NCBI RefSeq assembly: GCF_000801335.2
Contig: NZ_JSEH01000010.1
Coordinates: 124,001-188,000 of the forward strand
Length of the DNA stretch: 64,000 nucleotides
Reading direction: 5' to 3'
Origin: Desulfovibrio sp. TomC
GTDB taxonomy: Bacteria > Desulfobacterota > Desulfovibrionia > Desulfovibrionales > Desulfovibrionaceae
Below are positions 35,054-43,831 of the stretch, one piece after another. The notes beneath the pieces were generated by a model. That model had not been told where the DNA came from. It saw only the letters and a list, made by a program, of their open reading frames with translations, and did no database searches. The position numbers and the translations under genes are program-made. How positions within the stretch are numbered: the first letter of the stretch is position 1; every line of letters begins with the position of its first letter.

Positions 35054-38000
35054 CTACGAAGCTGGGCCGGGGACGACAGCCGAACTGGGTTTGGAGCCGC
35101 CCAAGCGTTTTTTCAGCCACTCCTGCAAGGCATCGAGATAGATGTAATAGACCGGCGTGAAATAGAGGGTCAAAAGCTGGGACACGACCAGCCCCCCCAC
35201 CACGCAAAGTCCGAGCGGCCGCCGCGCCGCCGCCCCGGCCCCAAACCCCAGGGCAATGGGCAACGTCCCCATCAGCGCCGCCATGGTGGTCATCATGATG
35301 GGGCGAAAGCGCACCAGCGCTCCCTGATAGATGGCCTCCCGGGCCGGGATATGCTGGCCGCGCTGGCTCTCCAGGGCAAAGTCGATCATCATGATGGCGT
35401 TTTTCTTAACAATGCCAATAAGCATGATGATGCCGACAAAGCCGTAGATATTGAGGTCCATGCCAAAGAGCATGAGCGTGGCCAAGGCCCCGACCCCGGC
35501 CGAGGGCAGGCCGGAAAGGATGGTCAGGGGATGGATGAAGCTCTCATAGAGGATGCCAAGGACGATGTAGATGACGAGCACGGCCATGCCCAACAGAACG
35601 GACAGGCCGGTCAGCGAACTCTGGAAGGCCTGGGCCTCGCCCTGGAAGCTCGTGAAGACCGAGGCCGGCAGTTCGCGCCGGGCCGTGCTTTCGATGGCGT
35701 CCACCACCGAGCCCAGCGACGCCCCTGGGCGCAGGTTAAAGGAGATGGTCACCGACGGGGTCTGGCCGGAATGGTTGATGGACAGCGGCCCCACCGCAAC
35801 CGTGCGGGCGATCAGGGTATCCAGGGGCACGAGCTGGCCGTCGCTTGAGCGCACATAGAGCATGGACAGGGCTTCGGGGTTGGCCTGATAGGCCGAGGCC
35901 AGCTCCATGATGACCTGATAGGTGTCGTTGGGGGCGTAAATGGTCGAGATCTGGCGGTTGCCGTAGGACGTGGCCAGGGCGTTTTCGATCTGGTAGGCGC
36001 TGATGCCCAGGGCCGACGCCTTGTCGCGGTCGATGTCGATGCGAAGCTCGGGGTTTTTGATCTGCAGATCGCTGGAGACGTCCTGGATGCCGTCGAGACC
36101 GCGCAGTTTGATTTCGAAAGCCGAGGCGGCGGCGAAAAGCTCGTCGGTGTTGGTGGCCTGCAAGGTGAACTGGTACTGGCCCTTGGAGGCCCGGCCGCCA
36201 ATACGGATGGGCGGGGGGTTTTGCAGATAGGAACGCAAGCCCGGCACCTCGGCGAACTCGCGGCGAAGCCGCTGCATGACCTCATCAGCGCTGGCCTTGC
36301 GTTCGTGCAGGGGCTTGAGCGACAGCATCAGCCTGCCGTTGTTGGTGGTATTGTTGGGACCGCCCGGACCGATCACGGACATGAATTCGCCAATGTCCGG
36401 GTCTTTTTGCAAGATGGCATTGAGGCGCTGCTGGCGCTCGGTCATGACGTCAAAGGCCACGCCTTCCTCGGCCTCGGTGGTCACCGCTAACTGGCCGGTG
36501 TCCTCGCTGGGCAAAAAGCCCTTGGGAATGGCTCCAAAGAGCCACACCGTGACGCCGAGCAGCGCCAGGGAAAAGAGCATGGTGGCGGCATGATGGCGCA
36601 ACACAAAGCGCAGGGAGACGTCGTAGGCGTCGCGCAGCCCGTTAAAGGCCCCTTCGATGGCGTTGTAGACCCGGCCGTGGCCCTCGTTGACATGGGGCCG
36701 CAGCACCAGATTGCACAACATGGGGGTCAGCGAAATGGACACGAATCCGGAGATGAGAATCGACACCATGATGGTGACGGCGAATTCGTGAAAGAGCCGC
36801 CCCACCACGCCGCCCATGAAAAAGACCGGCAAAAAGACGGCAGCCAGGGAGATGGTCATGGAGACAATGGTGAAGCTGATCTCCCGGGAGCCTTCCATGG
36901 CGGCGGCTAAGGGCGTTTTGCCCATTTCCATGTGGCGCACGATGTTTTCGAGCATGACAATGGCGTCGTCCACCACAAAGCCCACGGACAGAGTCAGGGC
37001 CATAAGCGAGATGTTATCGAGACTAAAACCCAGCTGGTACATGACGGCAAAGGTGCCGACAACGGACATGGGCAGGGCCAGGCTGGGGATGACGGTGGCC
37101 GGGATGTTGCGCAGAAACAGGAAGATGACCATGACCACGAGGCAGACCGTGAGCACCAGGGTGAACTTCACGTCGGCCACGGATTCCCGGATCGAGGTCG
37201 AGCGGTCGTACAGGACGCGCAGCGACACCGAGGCCGGCAACTGGGCCTGGAAGTGGGGCAAAAGCTTTTTGACCGCGTCCACCACTTCCACGGTGTTGGT
37301 GCCGGGCTGGCGCTGCACGGCCAACACCATGCCCGGGGTGCCGGAAAACCAGTTGAGCCGCCGCGTTTCCTCCACGGAGTCGGCGACGTTGGCGATTTCC
37401 CCCAGCCGCACCGGCGAACCGTTTTTCCAGGCCACGATCAGCGGGCGATAGCTGGCGGCGTCCATGAGCTTGCCGCTGGAACGCACGGTATATTCCCGGG
37501 CCGGGCCGGACACCGTGCCGACGGGCAGGTTGACGTTGCCGCGCTTGACGGCCTCGGAGGCCTCGTCCACGCCAATCCCCTTGGCGGCCATGGCCTCGGG
37601 GTCGAGCTGAATGCGCACGGCGTATTTCTTCGAGCCGTACACCGACACCTGGGCCACGCCCGGCACCATGGATATGCGCTGGGCCATCATGTTCTCCGCG
37701 AACTCGTTGACGTCGGAGGCGCGCATGACGGCCGAGGAAATGGCCAGATACAGGATCGGCGAATCGGCCGGGTTGACCTTGCGAAACGACGGCGGCGAGG
37801 GCAGATCGTCGGGCAGGTCCTTGCCGGCCGTGGTCATGGCCGACTGCACATCCAGGGAGGCGGCGTCGATGTTGCGGTCCAGGGCAAACTGCATGGTGAT
37901 GCGGGTCGAACCGAGGGTGTTGATCGAGGTCATGGAATCCAGGCCCGCGATGGTGGAAAACTGCTTTTCCAGCGGGTTGGCCACGGCTGCGGCCATGGTC

Positions 38001-38170
38001 TCGGGGCTGGCCCCGGGCAGGGAGACGCGCACCTCGATGGTGGGGAAATCAACGTTGGGCAGATCGGACACCGGCAGCCGGTTGTAGGCCATGACGCCGA
38101 AGATGAGGATGGCGGACATGACCAGGGTGGTCATGACCGGCCGGGTGATGAAGATCGAGGCCGGGTTCAC
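35054..38170 (-). CDS. RND efflux pump inner-membrane transporter
   Basis: 1038 residues from the GTG at 38170, which overlaps the stop of the adaptor gene (GTGA); a longer frame lies within that gene. The sequence is a complete HAE1/MdtB-type RND transporter: the first membrane helix at residues about 10-30, SLPGASPETMAAAVANPLE, a periplasmic domain, helices around 335-500 with the acidic proton-relay pattern VGFVVDDAIVMLENI, a second periplasmic domain and the C-terminal helices. It moves substrates across the envelope with an outer-membrane factor; none is encoded here. Confidence 0.93.
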   Translation of the reverse strand: MNPASIFITRPVMTTLVMSAILIFGVMAYNRLPVSDLPNVDFPTIEVRVSLPGASPETMAAAVANPLEKQFSTIAGLDSMTSINTLGSTRITMQFALDRNIDAASLDVQSAMTTAGKDLPDDLPSPPSFRKVNPADSPILYLAISSAVMRASDVNEFAENMMAQRISMVPGVAQVSVYGSKKYAVRIQLDPEAMAAKGIGVDEASEAVKRGNVNLPVGTVSGPAREYTVRSSGKLMDAASYRPLIVAWKNGSPVRLGEIANVADSVEETRRLNWFSGTPGMVLAVQRQPGTNTVEVVDAVKKLLPHFQAQLPASVSLRVLYDRSTSIRESVADVKFTLVLTVCLVVMVIFLFLRNIPATVIPSLALPMSVVGTFAVMYQLGFSLDNISLMALTLSVGFVVDDAIVMLENIVRHMEMGKTPLAAAMEGSREISFTIVSMTISLAAVFLPVFFMGGVVGRLFHEFAVTIMVSILISGFVSISLTPMLCNLVLRPHVNEGHGRVYNAIEGAFNGLRDAYDVSLRFVLRHHAATMLFSLALLGVTVWLFGAIPKGFLPSEDTGQLAVTTEAEEGVAFDVMTERQQRLNAILQKDPDIGEFMSVIGPGGPNNTTNNGRLMLSLKPLHERKASADEVMQRLRREFAEVPGLRSYLQNPPPIRIGGRASKGQYQFTLQATNTDELFAAASAFEIKLRGLDGIQDVSSDLQIKNPELRIDIDRDKASALGISAYQIENALATSYGNRQISTIYAPNDTYQVIMELASAYQANPEALSMLYVRSSDGQLVPLDTLIARTVAVGPLSINHSGQTPSVTISFNLRPGASLGSVVDAIESTARRELPASVFTSFQGEAQAFQSSLTGLSVLLGMAVLVIYIVLGILYESFIHPLTILSGLPSAGVGALATLMLFGMDLNIYGFVGIIMLIGIVKKNAIMMIDFALESQRGQHIPAREAIYQGALVRFRPIMMTTMAALMGTLPIALGFGAGAAARRPLGLCVVGGLVVSQLLTLYFTPVYYIYLDALQEWLKKRLGGSKPSSAVVPGPAS

Positions 38171-39372
38171 TGTTTGGCCCCTTCGCCGGCCGGCTTGGCA
38201 TCGGCTTTTTGGGCGTCGGCCTTTGGGGCGTCGGCTTTTTGGGCGTCGGTCGGTTTGGCGTCGGCCCCGGCCGCTCCCTTGATTTCGGCCTTGGCTCCCG
38301 GGGCCAGACGCACCTGCCCGTCGGTGACCACCATTTCGCCGGCAGCCAGCCCCTTTTCCACGACCGTGTCGGCATCGACGATCGGCCCGGGAGTGACGCG
38401 CCTCGCTTCGGCCTTGCCGTCGGTCCCGATGACATAGACATAGGGTCCGGTGACGCCGTCGAGCAACGCCTGGGTGGGAATGACCACGGCGTTGTCCAGT
38501 TCCGCAATGGTCAGGCCCACCCGCACGAACTGGCCGGGCCACAGGCGATGGTCGGCGTTTTGGGCCAGGGCTTTCAAGCGGATGGTGCCGGTTTTGGTGT
38601 CCACGGCGTTGTCCACCGAGGCAATGGAGGCTCGGACCGGTTGGGTCTCAAGCTCGCCCGGGGCCGAGGCGGTAATCTCCAGAGGGCCTTTTTTCTGCCG
38701 GGCCATGACCGCCGACAGATAGCGCTCGGGGATGGAAAAGGAAATAAAGATCGGGCTGATCTGATTGATGACGCAGGCCACCGCCTCGTTGGCCTTGACC
38801 ACGTTGCCGGTGGTGAGCATCACGGTGCCGACCCGGCCGGCAATGGGGGCGCGGACCTCGGCGTATTCGAGATCGAGCTTGGAGCGGTCCAGACTGGCCT
38901 GATTGAGTTTGATGGTGCCGTCCAGGGTCTTGGCCGCGGCATAGGTCTGGTCGTACTGCTCCTGGGCCACCACGTCCTTGGCCTTGAGGGTGACATAGCG
39001 TTTGAGGTCTTCATCGGCCTTGATCAGCAGCGCCTTGTCGCGTTCGAGCTTGGCCTGGGACTCCCGGATGGCCAGTTCAAAGGGCCGGGGATCAATGCGA
39101 AAGAGCACGTCGCCCTTGGCCACCTGGGCGCCGTCATGGACAAGCTGGGCCACGATGGCTCCGCCGACCTGCGGTTTGACGGCCACCGTGGCCATGGGTT
39201 CCACATTGCCAACGGCCTTAATGACCACCGGCACGTTGGCCGCCCGGGCCGGGACGGCCATCACCGGGGCGGGCCGGGTATCGCGGGCGTTTTTTTGTTC
39301 TCCACCGCTGCACGAGCACAGACAAAAAAGAAGCGCCGCGAGAGCGGCGCGAAGGAGAGGATTGCGACTCAA
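38167..39372 (-). CDS. RND efflux periplasmic adaptor (membrane fusion) lipoprotein
   Basis: 401 residues with a TTG start at 39372, supported by AGGAG eight bases upstream and by the fact that the lipoprotein signal begins there; the TTG overlaps the tetR stop. The lipobox is LCSC. Biotinyl-lipoyl, hairpin and beta-barrel domains of an adaptor are evident (VKPQVGGAIVAQLVHDGAQVAKGDVL is the lipoyl edge, about 65-90). The C-terminal 30 residues carry a lysine/alanine repeat (DAQKADAPKADAQKAD) encoded by a 15-base tandem repeat. Confidence 0.92.
   Translation of the reverse strand: MSRNPLLRAALAALLFCLCSCSGGEQKNARDTRPAPVMAVPARAANVPVVIKAVGNVEPMATVAVKPQVGGAIVAQLVHDGAQVAKGDVLFRIDPRPFELAIRESQAKLERDKALLIKADEDLKRYVTLKAKDVVAQEQYDQTYAAAKTLDGTIKLNQASLDRSKLDLEYAEVRAPIAGRVGTVMLTTGNVVKANEAVACVINQISPIFISFSIPERYLSAVMARQKKGPLEITASAPGELETQPVRASIASVDNAVDTKTGTIRLKALAQNADHRLWPGQFVRVGLTIAELDNAVVIPTQALLDGVTGPYVYVIGTDGKAEARRVTPGPIVDADTVVEKGLAAGEMVVTDGQVRLAPGAKAEIKGAAGADAKPTDAQKADAPKADAQKADAKPAGEGAKQ
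38198..38262 (-). repeat. 15-base tandem repeat in the adaptor gene tail
   Basis: Four full 15-base units (starting 38198, 38213, 38228 and 38243) plus a partial fifth, the form gcgtcggctttttgg with a few changes, encode the five-residue repeat (A/K)DAQK at the C terminus of the adaptor. Such repeats can change length by slippage in multiples of five residues. Confidence 0.75.
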
Positions 39373-40049
39373 AACAGATCTCCTACGTGGGGTTCCAGGT
39401 GGGGCGGGGTAAAGTCACAGACTTGGTAGTTGTGCAAAGCAGCCAGGGAAAAACGGGTAATATGCCGAGCCACGGCGTCGATGCCGCCCTGCCCCGGGTC
39501 ATTGCCGGGATGCAGACGCGTCAGCACCGGCCGGTCGATGGAGAAATGGCGGCACTGTCCAACCACGCTCTGGGCGCAGCGGGCAATGGCCAGGGGGTCG
39601 GCTCCGGGGCCGAGCAACTCGGCCACGATGGCCCGCAGCACGGCATTGGCCGGGGCGAGACTGCGTTCGACCACCGCCGCCAGTTGGGGCGTGGGATCGG
39701 CCATCTCCCGGGCCATCAACCGGAAAAACCAGGCATGGCGGCCCTTGTCGGCCAGCCGCAGGAGCAGGGCGCGCACATAGGCGAAAAGGCGCACCTCGGC
39801 TGTGGCGTTGCCGGCCAGCCCCATGTCCGGGGGATAGCGGCGCAACGCCTCGTTGTGGGCATGTTCCAGAACGGCCTGATAGAGCCGGTCCTTGCTGCCA
39901 AAATGGTAATGGATGGCGGCGACGTTGGCCTTGGCGACCTTCGTTATCTCACGAACGGTGGCGGCGTGAAATCCCTTGCCGGAAAAAATCTCGCCGGCAG
40001 CGTCCAGAAGCCGCATCCGGGTTTCGTCTTCACGACCGCTGCTGGTCAT
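39369..40049 (-). CDS. TetR-family regulator of the RND operon
   Basis: 226 residues from the ATG at 40049 (AAGG upstream, seven-base gap). The helix-turn-helix (about 20-65) shows VREITKVAKANVAAIHYHFGSKDRL. The C-terminal domain resembles the CerR/DUF1956-type ligand domain. It is the first gene of the tetR-adaptor-pump operon, as is usual for a local repressor, and is preceded by a near-consensus promoter. Divergent from the GapN-like gene. Confidence 0.9.
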   Translation of the reverse strand: MTSSGREDETRMRLLDAAGEIFSGKGFHAATVREITKVAKANVAAIHYHFGSKDRLYQAVLEHAHNEALRRYPPDMGLAGNATAEVRLFAYVRALLLRLADKGRHAWFFRLMAREMADPTPQLAAVVERSLAPANAVLRAIVAELLGPGADPLAIARCAQSVVGQCRHFSIDRPVLTRLHPGNDPGQGGIDAVARHITRFSLAALHNYQVCDFTPPHLEPHVGDLF

Positions 40050-40083
40050 CTGGCCGCCTTGCGTCAAGCATGTGTTCGCATTG

Positions 40084-40112
40084 AAAATACGAGGGAACGC
40101 CAAAGCGGTCAA
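40084..40112 (-). promoter_or_regulatory. Promoter of the tetR-RND operon
   Basis: Minus strand: -35 TTGACC at 40107-40112, 17-bp spacer, -10 TATTTT at 40084-40089. The start near 40077 gives a leader of about 28 bases to the ATG at 40049. Confidence 0.65.
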
Positions 40113-40146
40113 TACTTTCGCACACAGACGGGGTCTGGTTACAGAC

Positions 40147-40189
40147 TTGACATGCCGGCCAGGACGTTCACTATGTCATTTCCGACATA
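40147..40189 (+). promoter_or_regulatory. Candidate promoter of the aldehyde dehydrogenase gene with overlapping inverted repeat
   Basis: Plus strand: -35 TTGACA at 40147-40152 with a weak -10 (CACTAT at 40169-40174, 16-bp spacer). The inverted repeat TATGTC...GACATA (40172-40177 and 40184-40189) covers the -10 and start region, the usual place for a repressor operator. Confidence 0.5.
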
Positions 40190-40229
40190 CCGCATCCGGA
40201 CGCGAAATGCGCCGGAGCAGGGAGGTTTC

Positions 40230-41837
40230 ATGTCGCAACCCAGCCTGCCGCAGGGCTTTTCCCCGGACGCCGGAGACGTACCCGCCGCCTGCGCCCTGTC
40301 CCCGTTTGAAGAACGCCGCTATTTGATCGGCGGCGAACTGCTCTCCTGGTCCGGTCCCATGCAGACCGTGACCTCTCCGATCTACGTTGGCAACGCACCG
40401 GCGATGCTGGGATTTTGTCCCGATCTGACCGAGTCCGAATCCCTGGCCGCCGTGGAGGCCGTCAGCGCGGCCTGGAACGATGGCCGGGGTGCGTGGCCCA
40501 CCATGAGCGTGGCCCGACGCATCGCCCATGTCGAAGCCTTTGCCCGGCGCATGGCGGCCGTACGCGACACGGTGGTGGGCCTTATGGCCTGGGAAATCTG
40601 CAAACCGCTGGCCGACTGCCGGGCCGAGTTCGACCGCACGGTGGAATATATCCTGGCCACGGTGGAGGCGCTCAAAGACCTCGACCGGGCCTCTTCGCGG
40701 TTTGTCATCGAATCGGGCATTTACGCCCAGATCCGCCGCGCCCCGCTGGGGCCTGTCCTGTGCATGGGACCCTACAACTATCCGCTCAACGAAACCTTCA
40801 CCACGCTTATTCCGGCCCTGATCATGGGCAACCCGGTCATCGTCAAGACCCCGCGCATCGGCAAACTGCTCTACGCCCCGCTACTCGAAGCCTTTGCCGC
40901 CTCGTTTCCCCCGGGCGTCATAAACATCCTTTTCGGCGGCCGGCGCGTGGCCATCCCGGCCCTGGCCTCGGGCACAATCAGCGTCCTGGCCTTTATCGGC
41001 TCAAGCCAGGCCGCCGACGCCCTGCGCCGCCACCACCCTGCCCCCCACCGGCTGCGTTGCGTCCTTGGCCTGGACGCCAAAAACGTGGGCATTGTCCTGC
41101 CCTGCGCCGACATGGAACTGACGTCCGCCGAGGCCGTGGCCGGGGCGCTCTCCTTTAACGGCCAGCGCTGCACGGCGCTCAAGCTCTTTTACGTCCACGA
41201 ATCCCGGCTGGAGGAATTTCTCGCCCGCATGAGCGAACGCATCGCCGCCCTGCCCATGGGCCTGCCCTGGCAGGAAAACGTCCGCATAACGCCCCTGCCC
41301 GTGCCGGGAAAACCAGAAGCCCTGTCGGCCATGGTGGCCGAGGCCACGGCCCGGGGCGCCCAGGTGGCCAATCCGCTTGGCGGCACGACCGAACGCACCC
41401 TGGTCTACCCGGCCCTGGTGGCCGGAGTGACCCCGGGGATGCGGCTTCATGAAGAGGAACAATTCGGCCCGGTTGTGCCGGTGGCCTCCTTTGCCGAGGT
41501 GGAGACAGCGGCCAAAGCGGTGGCGGCCTCGCCCTACGGCCAGCAGGTGAGCATCTTTGGGACCGATCCCGAGGCCGTGGCTGCGCTGATTGATCCCATG
41601 GTCAACCAGGTCTGCCGGGTCAACATCAATTGCCAATGCCAGCGCGGCCCGGACACCTTTCCGTTCACCGGCCGCAAGGATTCGGCCGAAGGCACGCTCT
41701 CGGTGTCCGACGCCTTGCGGGCCTTTTCCATCCGCACCCTGGTTGCGGCCAAGGGCTCGGCCCAAAACAAGGAGTTGTTGACCAACATCGTGAAGTTTCG
41801 CCAGTCCAATTTCCTGTCGACAGACTTCCTGTTCTAG
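40230..41837 (+). CDS. GapN-like aldehyde dehydrogenase (NADP-dependent glyceraldehyde-3-phosphate type)
   Basis: 535 residues from the ATG at 40230 (GGAGG, four-base gap). ALDH family: GPYNYPLNETF (about residue 180), VIVKTPRIGKLL, and catalytic Cys314 in NGQRCTALK; the E in the LGLDAKNVGI region is in place. The sequence around the substrate site and QCQRGPDTFPFTGRKDS near the end fit the non-phosphorylating glyceraldehyde-3-phosphate dehydrogenase (GapN) group. If so, it makes 3-phosphoglycerate and NADPH. Closest alternative: another aldehyde dehydrogenase of unknown substrate. Confidence 0.82.
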   Translation: MSQPSLPQGFSPDAGDVPAACALSPFEERRYLIGGELLSWSGPMQTVTSPIYVGNAPAMLGFCPDLTESESLAAVEAVSAAWNDGRGAWPTMSVARRIAHVEAFARRMAAVRDTVVGLMAWEICKPLADCRAEFDRTVEYILATVEALKDLDRASSRFVIESGIYAQIRRAPLGPVLCMGPYNYPLNETFTTLIPALIMGNPVIVKTPRIGKLLYAPLLEAFAASFPPGVINILFGGRRVAIPALASGTISVLAFIGSSQAADALRRHHPAPHRLRCVLGLDAKNVGIVLPCADMELTSAEAVAGALSFNGQRCTALKLFYVHESRLEEFLARMSERIAALPMGLPWQENVRITPLPVPGKPEALSAMVAEATARGAQVANPLGGTTERTLVYPALVAGVTPGMRLHEEEQFGPVVPVASFAEVETAAKAVAASPYGQQVSIFGTDPEAVAALIDPMVNQVCRVNINCQCQRGPDTFPFTGRKDSAEGTLSVSDALRAFSIRTLVAAKGSAQNKELLTNIVKFRQSNFLSTDFLF

Positions 41838-41912
41838 GCCCCGCCCGTTGACCAGCCGGGGAAAAGAGCCTAACCCCAAGCATACTTGGAACCAATCTGA
41901 GAGGAGGACTCC

Positions 41913-42218
41913 ATGGCAGCAAACACCGTGCACGTCGTGGCCAAATTCGTGGCCAAACCCGGCCAGGAAGCCGCGCTGAAAACCGCCATCACCGGCCTTA
42001 TCGCCCCGACCCAGAAAGATCCCGGCTACATCGCCTACGACCTCTACGAATCCACCCAGCGTCCCGGCGAATTCGTCCTGGTCGAGGCCTGGGCGACCAA
42101 GGAACTGCTGGCCGCCCACCTCGACACGCCGCACTTAAACGGCTTCAAGGCCGCCGCCCCCGGGCTGCTGGCGACCCCCATGTCCGTGACGCTTTTTAAC
42201 GAAATTCCCGGCTTCTAG
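41913..42218 (+). CDS. ABM-domain monooxygenase-like protein
   Basis: 101 residues, with GAGGAGG upstream of the ATG. It is a single antibiotic biosynthesis monooxygenase (ABM) domain: VVAKFVAKPGQEAALKTA at the start, YDLYESTQRPGEFVLVE in the middle and HLDTPHLNGF near the end. These ferredoxin-like proteins include YgiN quinol monooxygenase; this copy's substrate is unknown. It follows the GapN-like gene by 75 bases and may be cotranscribed. Confidence 0.85.
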   Translation: MAANTVHVVAKFVAKPGQEAALKTAITGLIAPTQKDPGYIAYDLYESTQRPGEFVLVEAWATKELLAAHLDTPHLNGFKAAAPGLLATPMSVTLFNEIPGF

Positions 42219-42226
42219 CCGACTGC

Positions 42227-42265
42227 AAAAAAACCGGCCGCGCGTCCAAAGACGCCGCGGCCGGT
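42227..42265 (-). terminator. Terminator of the PAS histidine kinase gene
   Basis: Inverted repeat ACCGGCCGCG (42233-42242) / CGCGGCCGGT (42256-42265) with an inner CGTC/GACG pairing and one bulge, followed on the minus strand by seven T (42227-42233). It lies about 30 bases past the minus-strand stop. The plus-strand ABM gene ends just before it but has no U-tract here. Confidence 0.85.
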
Positions 42266-42295
42266 CCGAAAAATCCCCCTCCCCGCCAGGGCGGC

Positions 42296-43450
42296 TTAGC
42301 CGATTGCCGGCTCCCCGCCAGGGAGCAGCACGTAAAACACGGTGCCGTCCGTTGCCTCCGAGGTAAAGCCCACCGTGCCGCCCAGATAGCTCTCGGCGAA
42401 AAGCTTGGTGCCGTAGGTGCCAAGCCCCCGGCCCCGGCCCTTGGTGGAAAAGGTCCGGCGAAAAATCTGCGGCCGCGCTTCTTCGGCCACGACCCCGGCA
42501 TTGTGCACCCAAAACCGCACCTGCCCGTCCTGCCGCCCGCATCCCACGGTCACCGTCCCGCCGGCTGCCGTGGCTTCCAGGGCGTTTTTCTGCATGTTGA
42601 CCAGGATACGGGTCAGAAGCTTGCGATCCGAGGCGAAAAAAACATCGCTGCTGTCCGGCGAAATGACCAGGGTCTTGCCCCGGCAGGACGATTCGCGGCG
42701 CATAAGCGACGTGATGTCGGTTAAAAGCGACAGCGTGCCCATCTTGTTGACCGTCACTTCGTAGTCGCCGCGTTCGGCAAAGCTCAGGTCGCGCTGGGAC
42801 AAGATGAGGTCGGTCACGCGCTCCACTGCGAAAAGCAGCAGATCGAGTTCGGCGTTTCGTGTCCCTTCCTCTTCCTCGCGCATGAGTTCGCAGATGCCCT
42901 GCATCCCGGAAACGAGGTTCATGATGTCATGGTAGAAAATGCGCTCCATGAGATCGAGACGCTTTTCCGCCCGGATGTCGGACATAAGGGCCACATGAAA
43001 GGCCTCGCCGGCATGGCGCAAGGCCCAGATCCAGATCCGGAAATCCAGATTATCCAGGCGCTTGATACCCTGACGACTGATGGAACAATCGCCGGATGCG
43101 CCGTCAGCCCCGGCAAGCGACGCCGCCAACGACTTGGCCGCCCCGCAGGAACGGCACAACTGCGTCGAGCCGCACACCCCGTCCTCGAACTGCGTCCCCA
43201 AACAGGACAAGGCATCACCCAGCCGCAACCCGATGACGTCGGCAACGCCGCGCCCGGTGTCGGACAAGGTGCAAAAGGCGGCATTGGCATAGATAATCTG
43301 ACGCGACGTATTGAAAACAGCTACGCCCATGGGCAACCGGTCAAGGATGCCGACAGCCGGACTTTCCGCAAAAAGCCTGACCTGCCGGTCCAGCGTTGGC
43401 CCCGGCGTCCGCTCGGCCGTAAAAGACTCAAGAAGCCGTGCGTGCACCAT
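42296..43450 (-). CDS. PAS-domain histidine kinase with a cysteine-rich insert
   Basis: 384 residues from the ATG at 43450 (GGAGG, five-base gap). No membrane segment. A PAS domain (about 35-155) contains five cysteines (residues 83, 93, 99, 102, 122) in CGSTQLCRSCGAA and nearby, which could bind a metal or sense redox. The phospho-acceptor is His174 in FYHDIMNLVSG. The ATP-binding domain has the N box (NMQKNALEA) and a glycine box (GRGRGLGTYGTKL). It is a cytoplasmic sensor; no response regulator is adjacent. Confidence 0.88.
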   Translation of the reverse strand: MVHARLLESFTAERTPGPTLDRQVRLFAESPAVGILDRLPMGVAVFNTSRQIIYANAAFCTLSDTGRGVADVIGLRLGDALSCLGTQFEDGVCGSTQLCRSCGAAKSLAASLAGADGASGDCSISRQGIKRLDNLDFRIWIWALRHAGEAFHVALMSDIRAEKRLDLMERIFYHDIMNLVSGMQGICELMREEEEGTRNAELDLLLFAVERVTDLILSQRDLSFAERGDYEVTVNKMGTLSLLTDITSLMRRESSCRGKTLVISPDSSDVFFASDRKLLTRILVNMQKNALEATAAGGTVTVGCGRQDGQVRFWVHNAGVVAEEARPQIFRRTFSTKGRGRGLGTYGTKLFAESYLGGTVGFTSEATDGTVFYVLLPGGEPAIG

Positions 43451-43519
43451 ACAACCTCCAGACGGCCGCAACCGCCGTAGGCCACATACCCCAGGCGGTC
43501 AGGGTCGTCCAGAGCGTCG

Positions 43520-43831
43520 TCAGGCCGCAGCCGTGCCCGCTCTCCGCAGCCCGCAGCCCCCTGTCGTCACGGCCAGCCGCGCCCCGCACACCTCGGGCAG
43601 CCCACGCAGTTCCATGACCAGCCGGTCGAGACGGCCGTCGTCGGCCACGGTCACAACGAGCCTTCCCGGCGCAGCCCCTCCGGGTTCGCAGGAAAGACCG
43701 AGCAGTTCGTGAGAACGCCGGGCCAGACAGGCCGCCACATGGCGCAAGGCGGCCAGAGGATCGCGGGTGGCCAGTTCGAGCACGGCCCGGGGAGCAGAAA
43801 TGGGTGTGTGATCGTTACTCGGCGTGGGCAT
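43520..43831 (-). CDS. ilvN: ACT-domain small subunit of acetolactate synthase (IlvN/IlvM type)
   Basis: 103 residues. Its start overlaps the end of ilvB by 17 bases, the position of the regulatory subunit. The sequence has the ACT pattern of IlvN/IlvM: LELATRDPLAALRHVAACLARRSHEL, then GRLVVTVADDGRLDRLVMELRGL. The conserved start of the ACT domain is diverged and the protein is shorter than typical IlvN (about 160), closer in size to IlvM. It probably tunes the large subunit's response to valine. Confidence 0.75.
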   Translation of the reverse strand: MPTPSNDHTPISAPRAVLELATRDPLAALRHVAACLARRSHELLGLSCEPGGAAPGRLVVTVADDGRLDRLVMELRGLPEVCGARLAVTTGGCGLRRAGTAAA

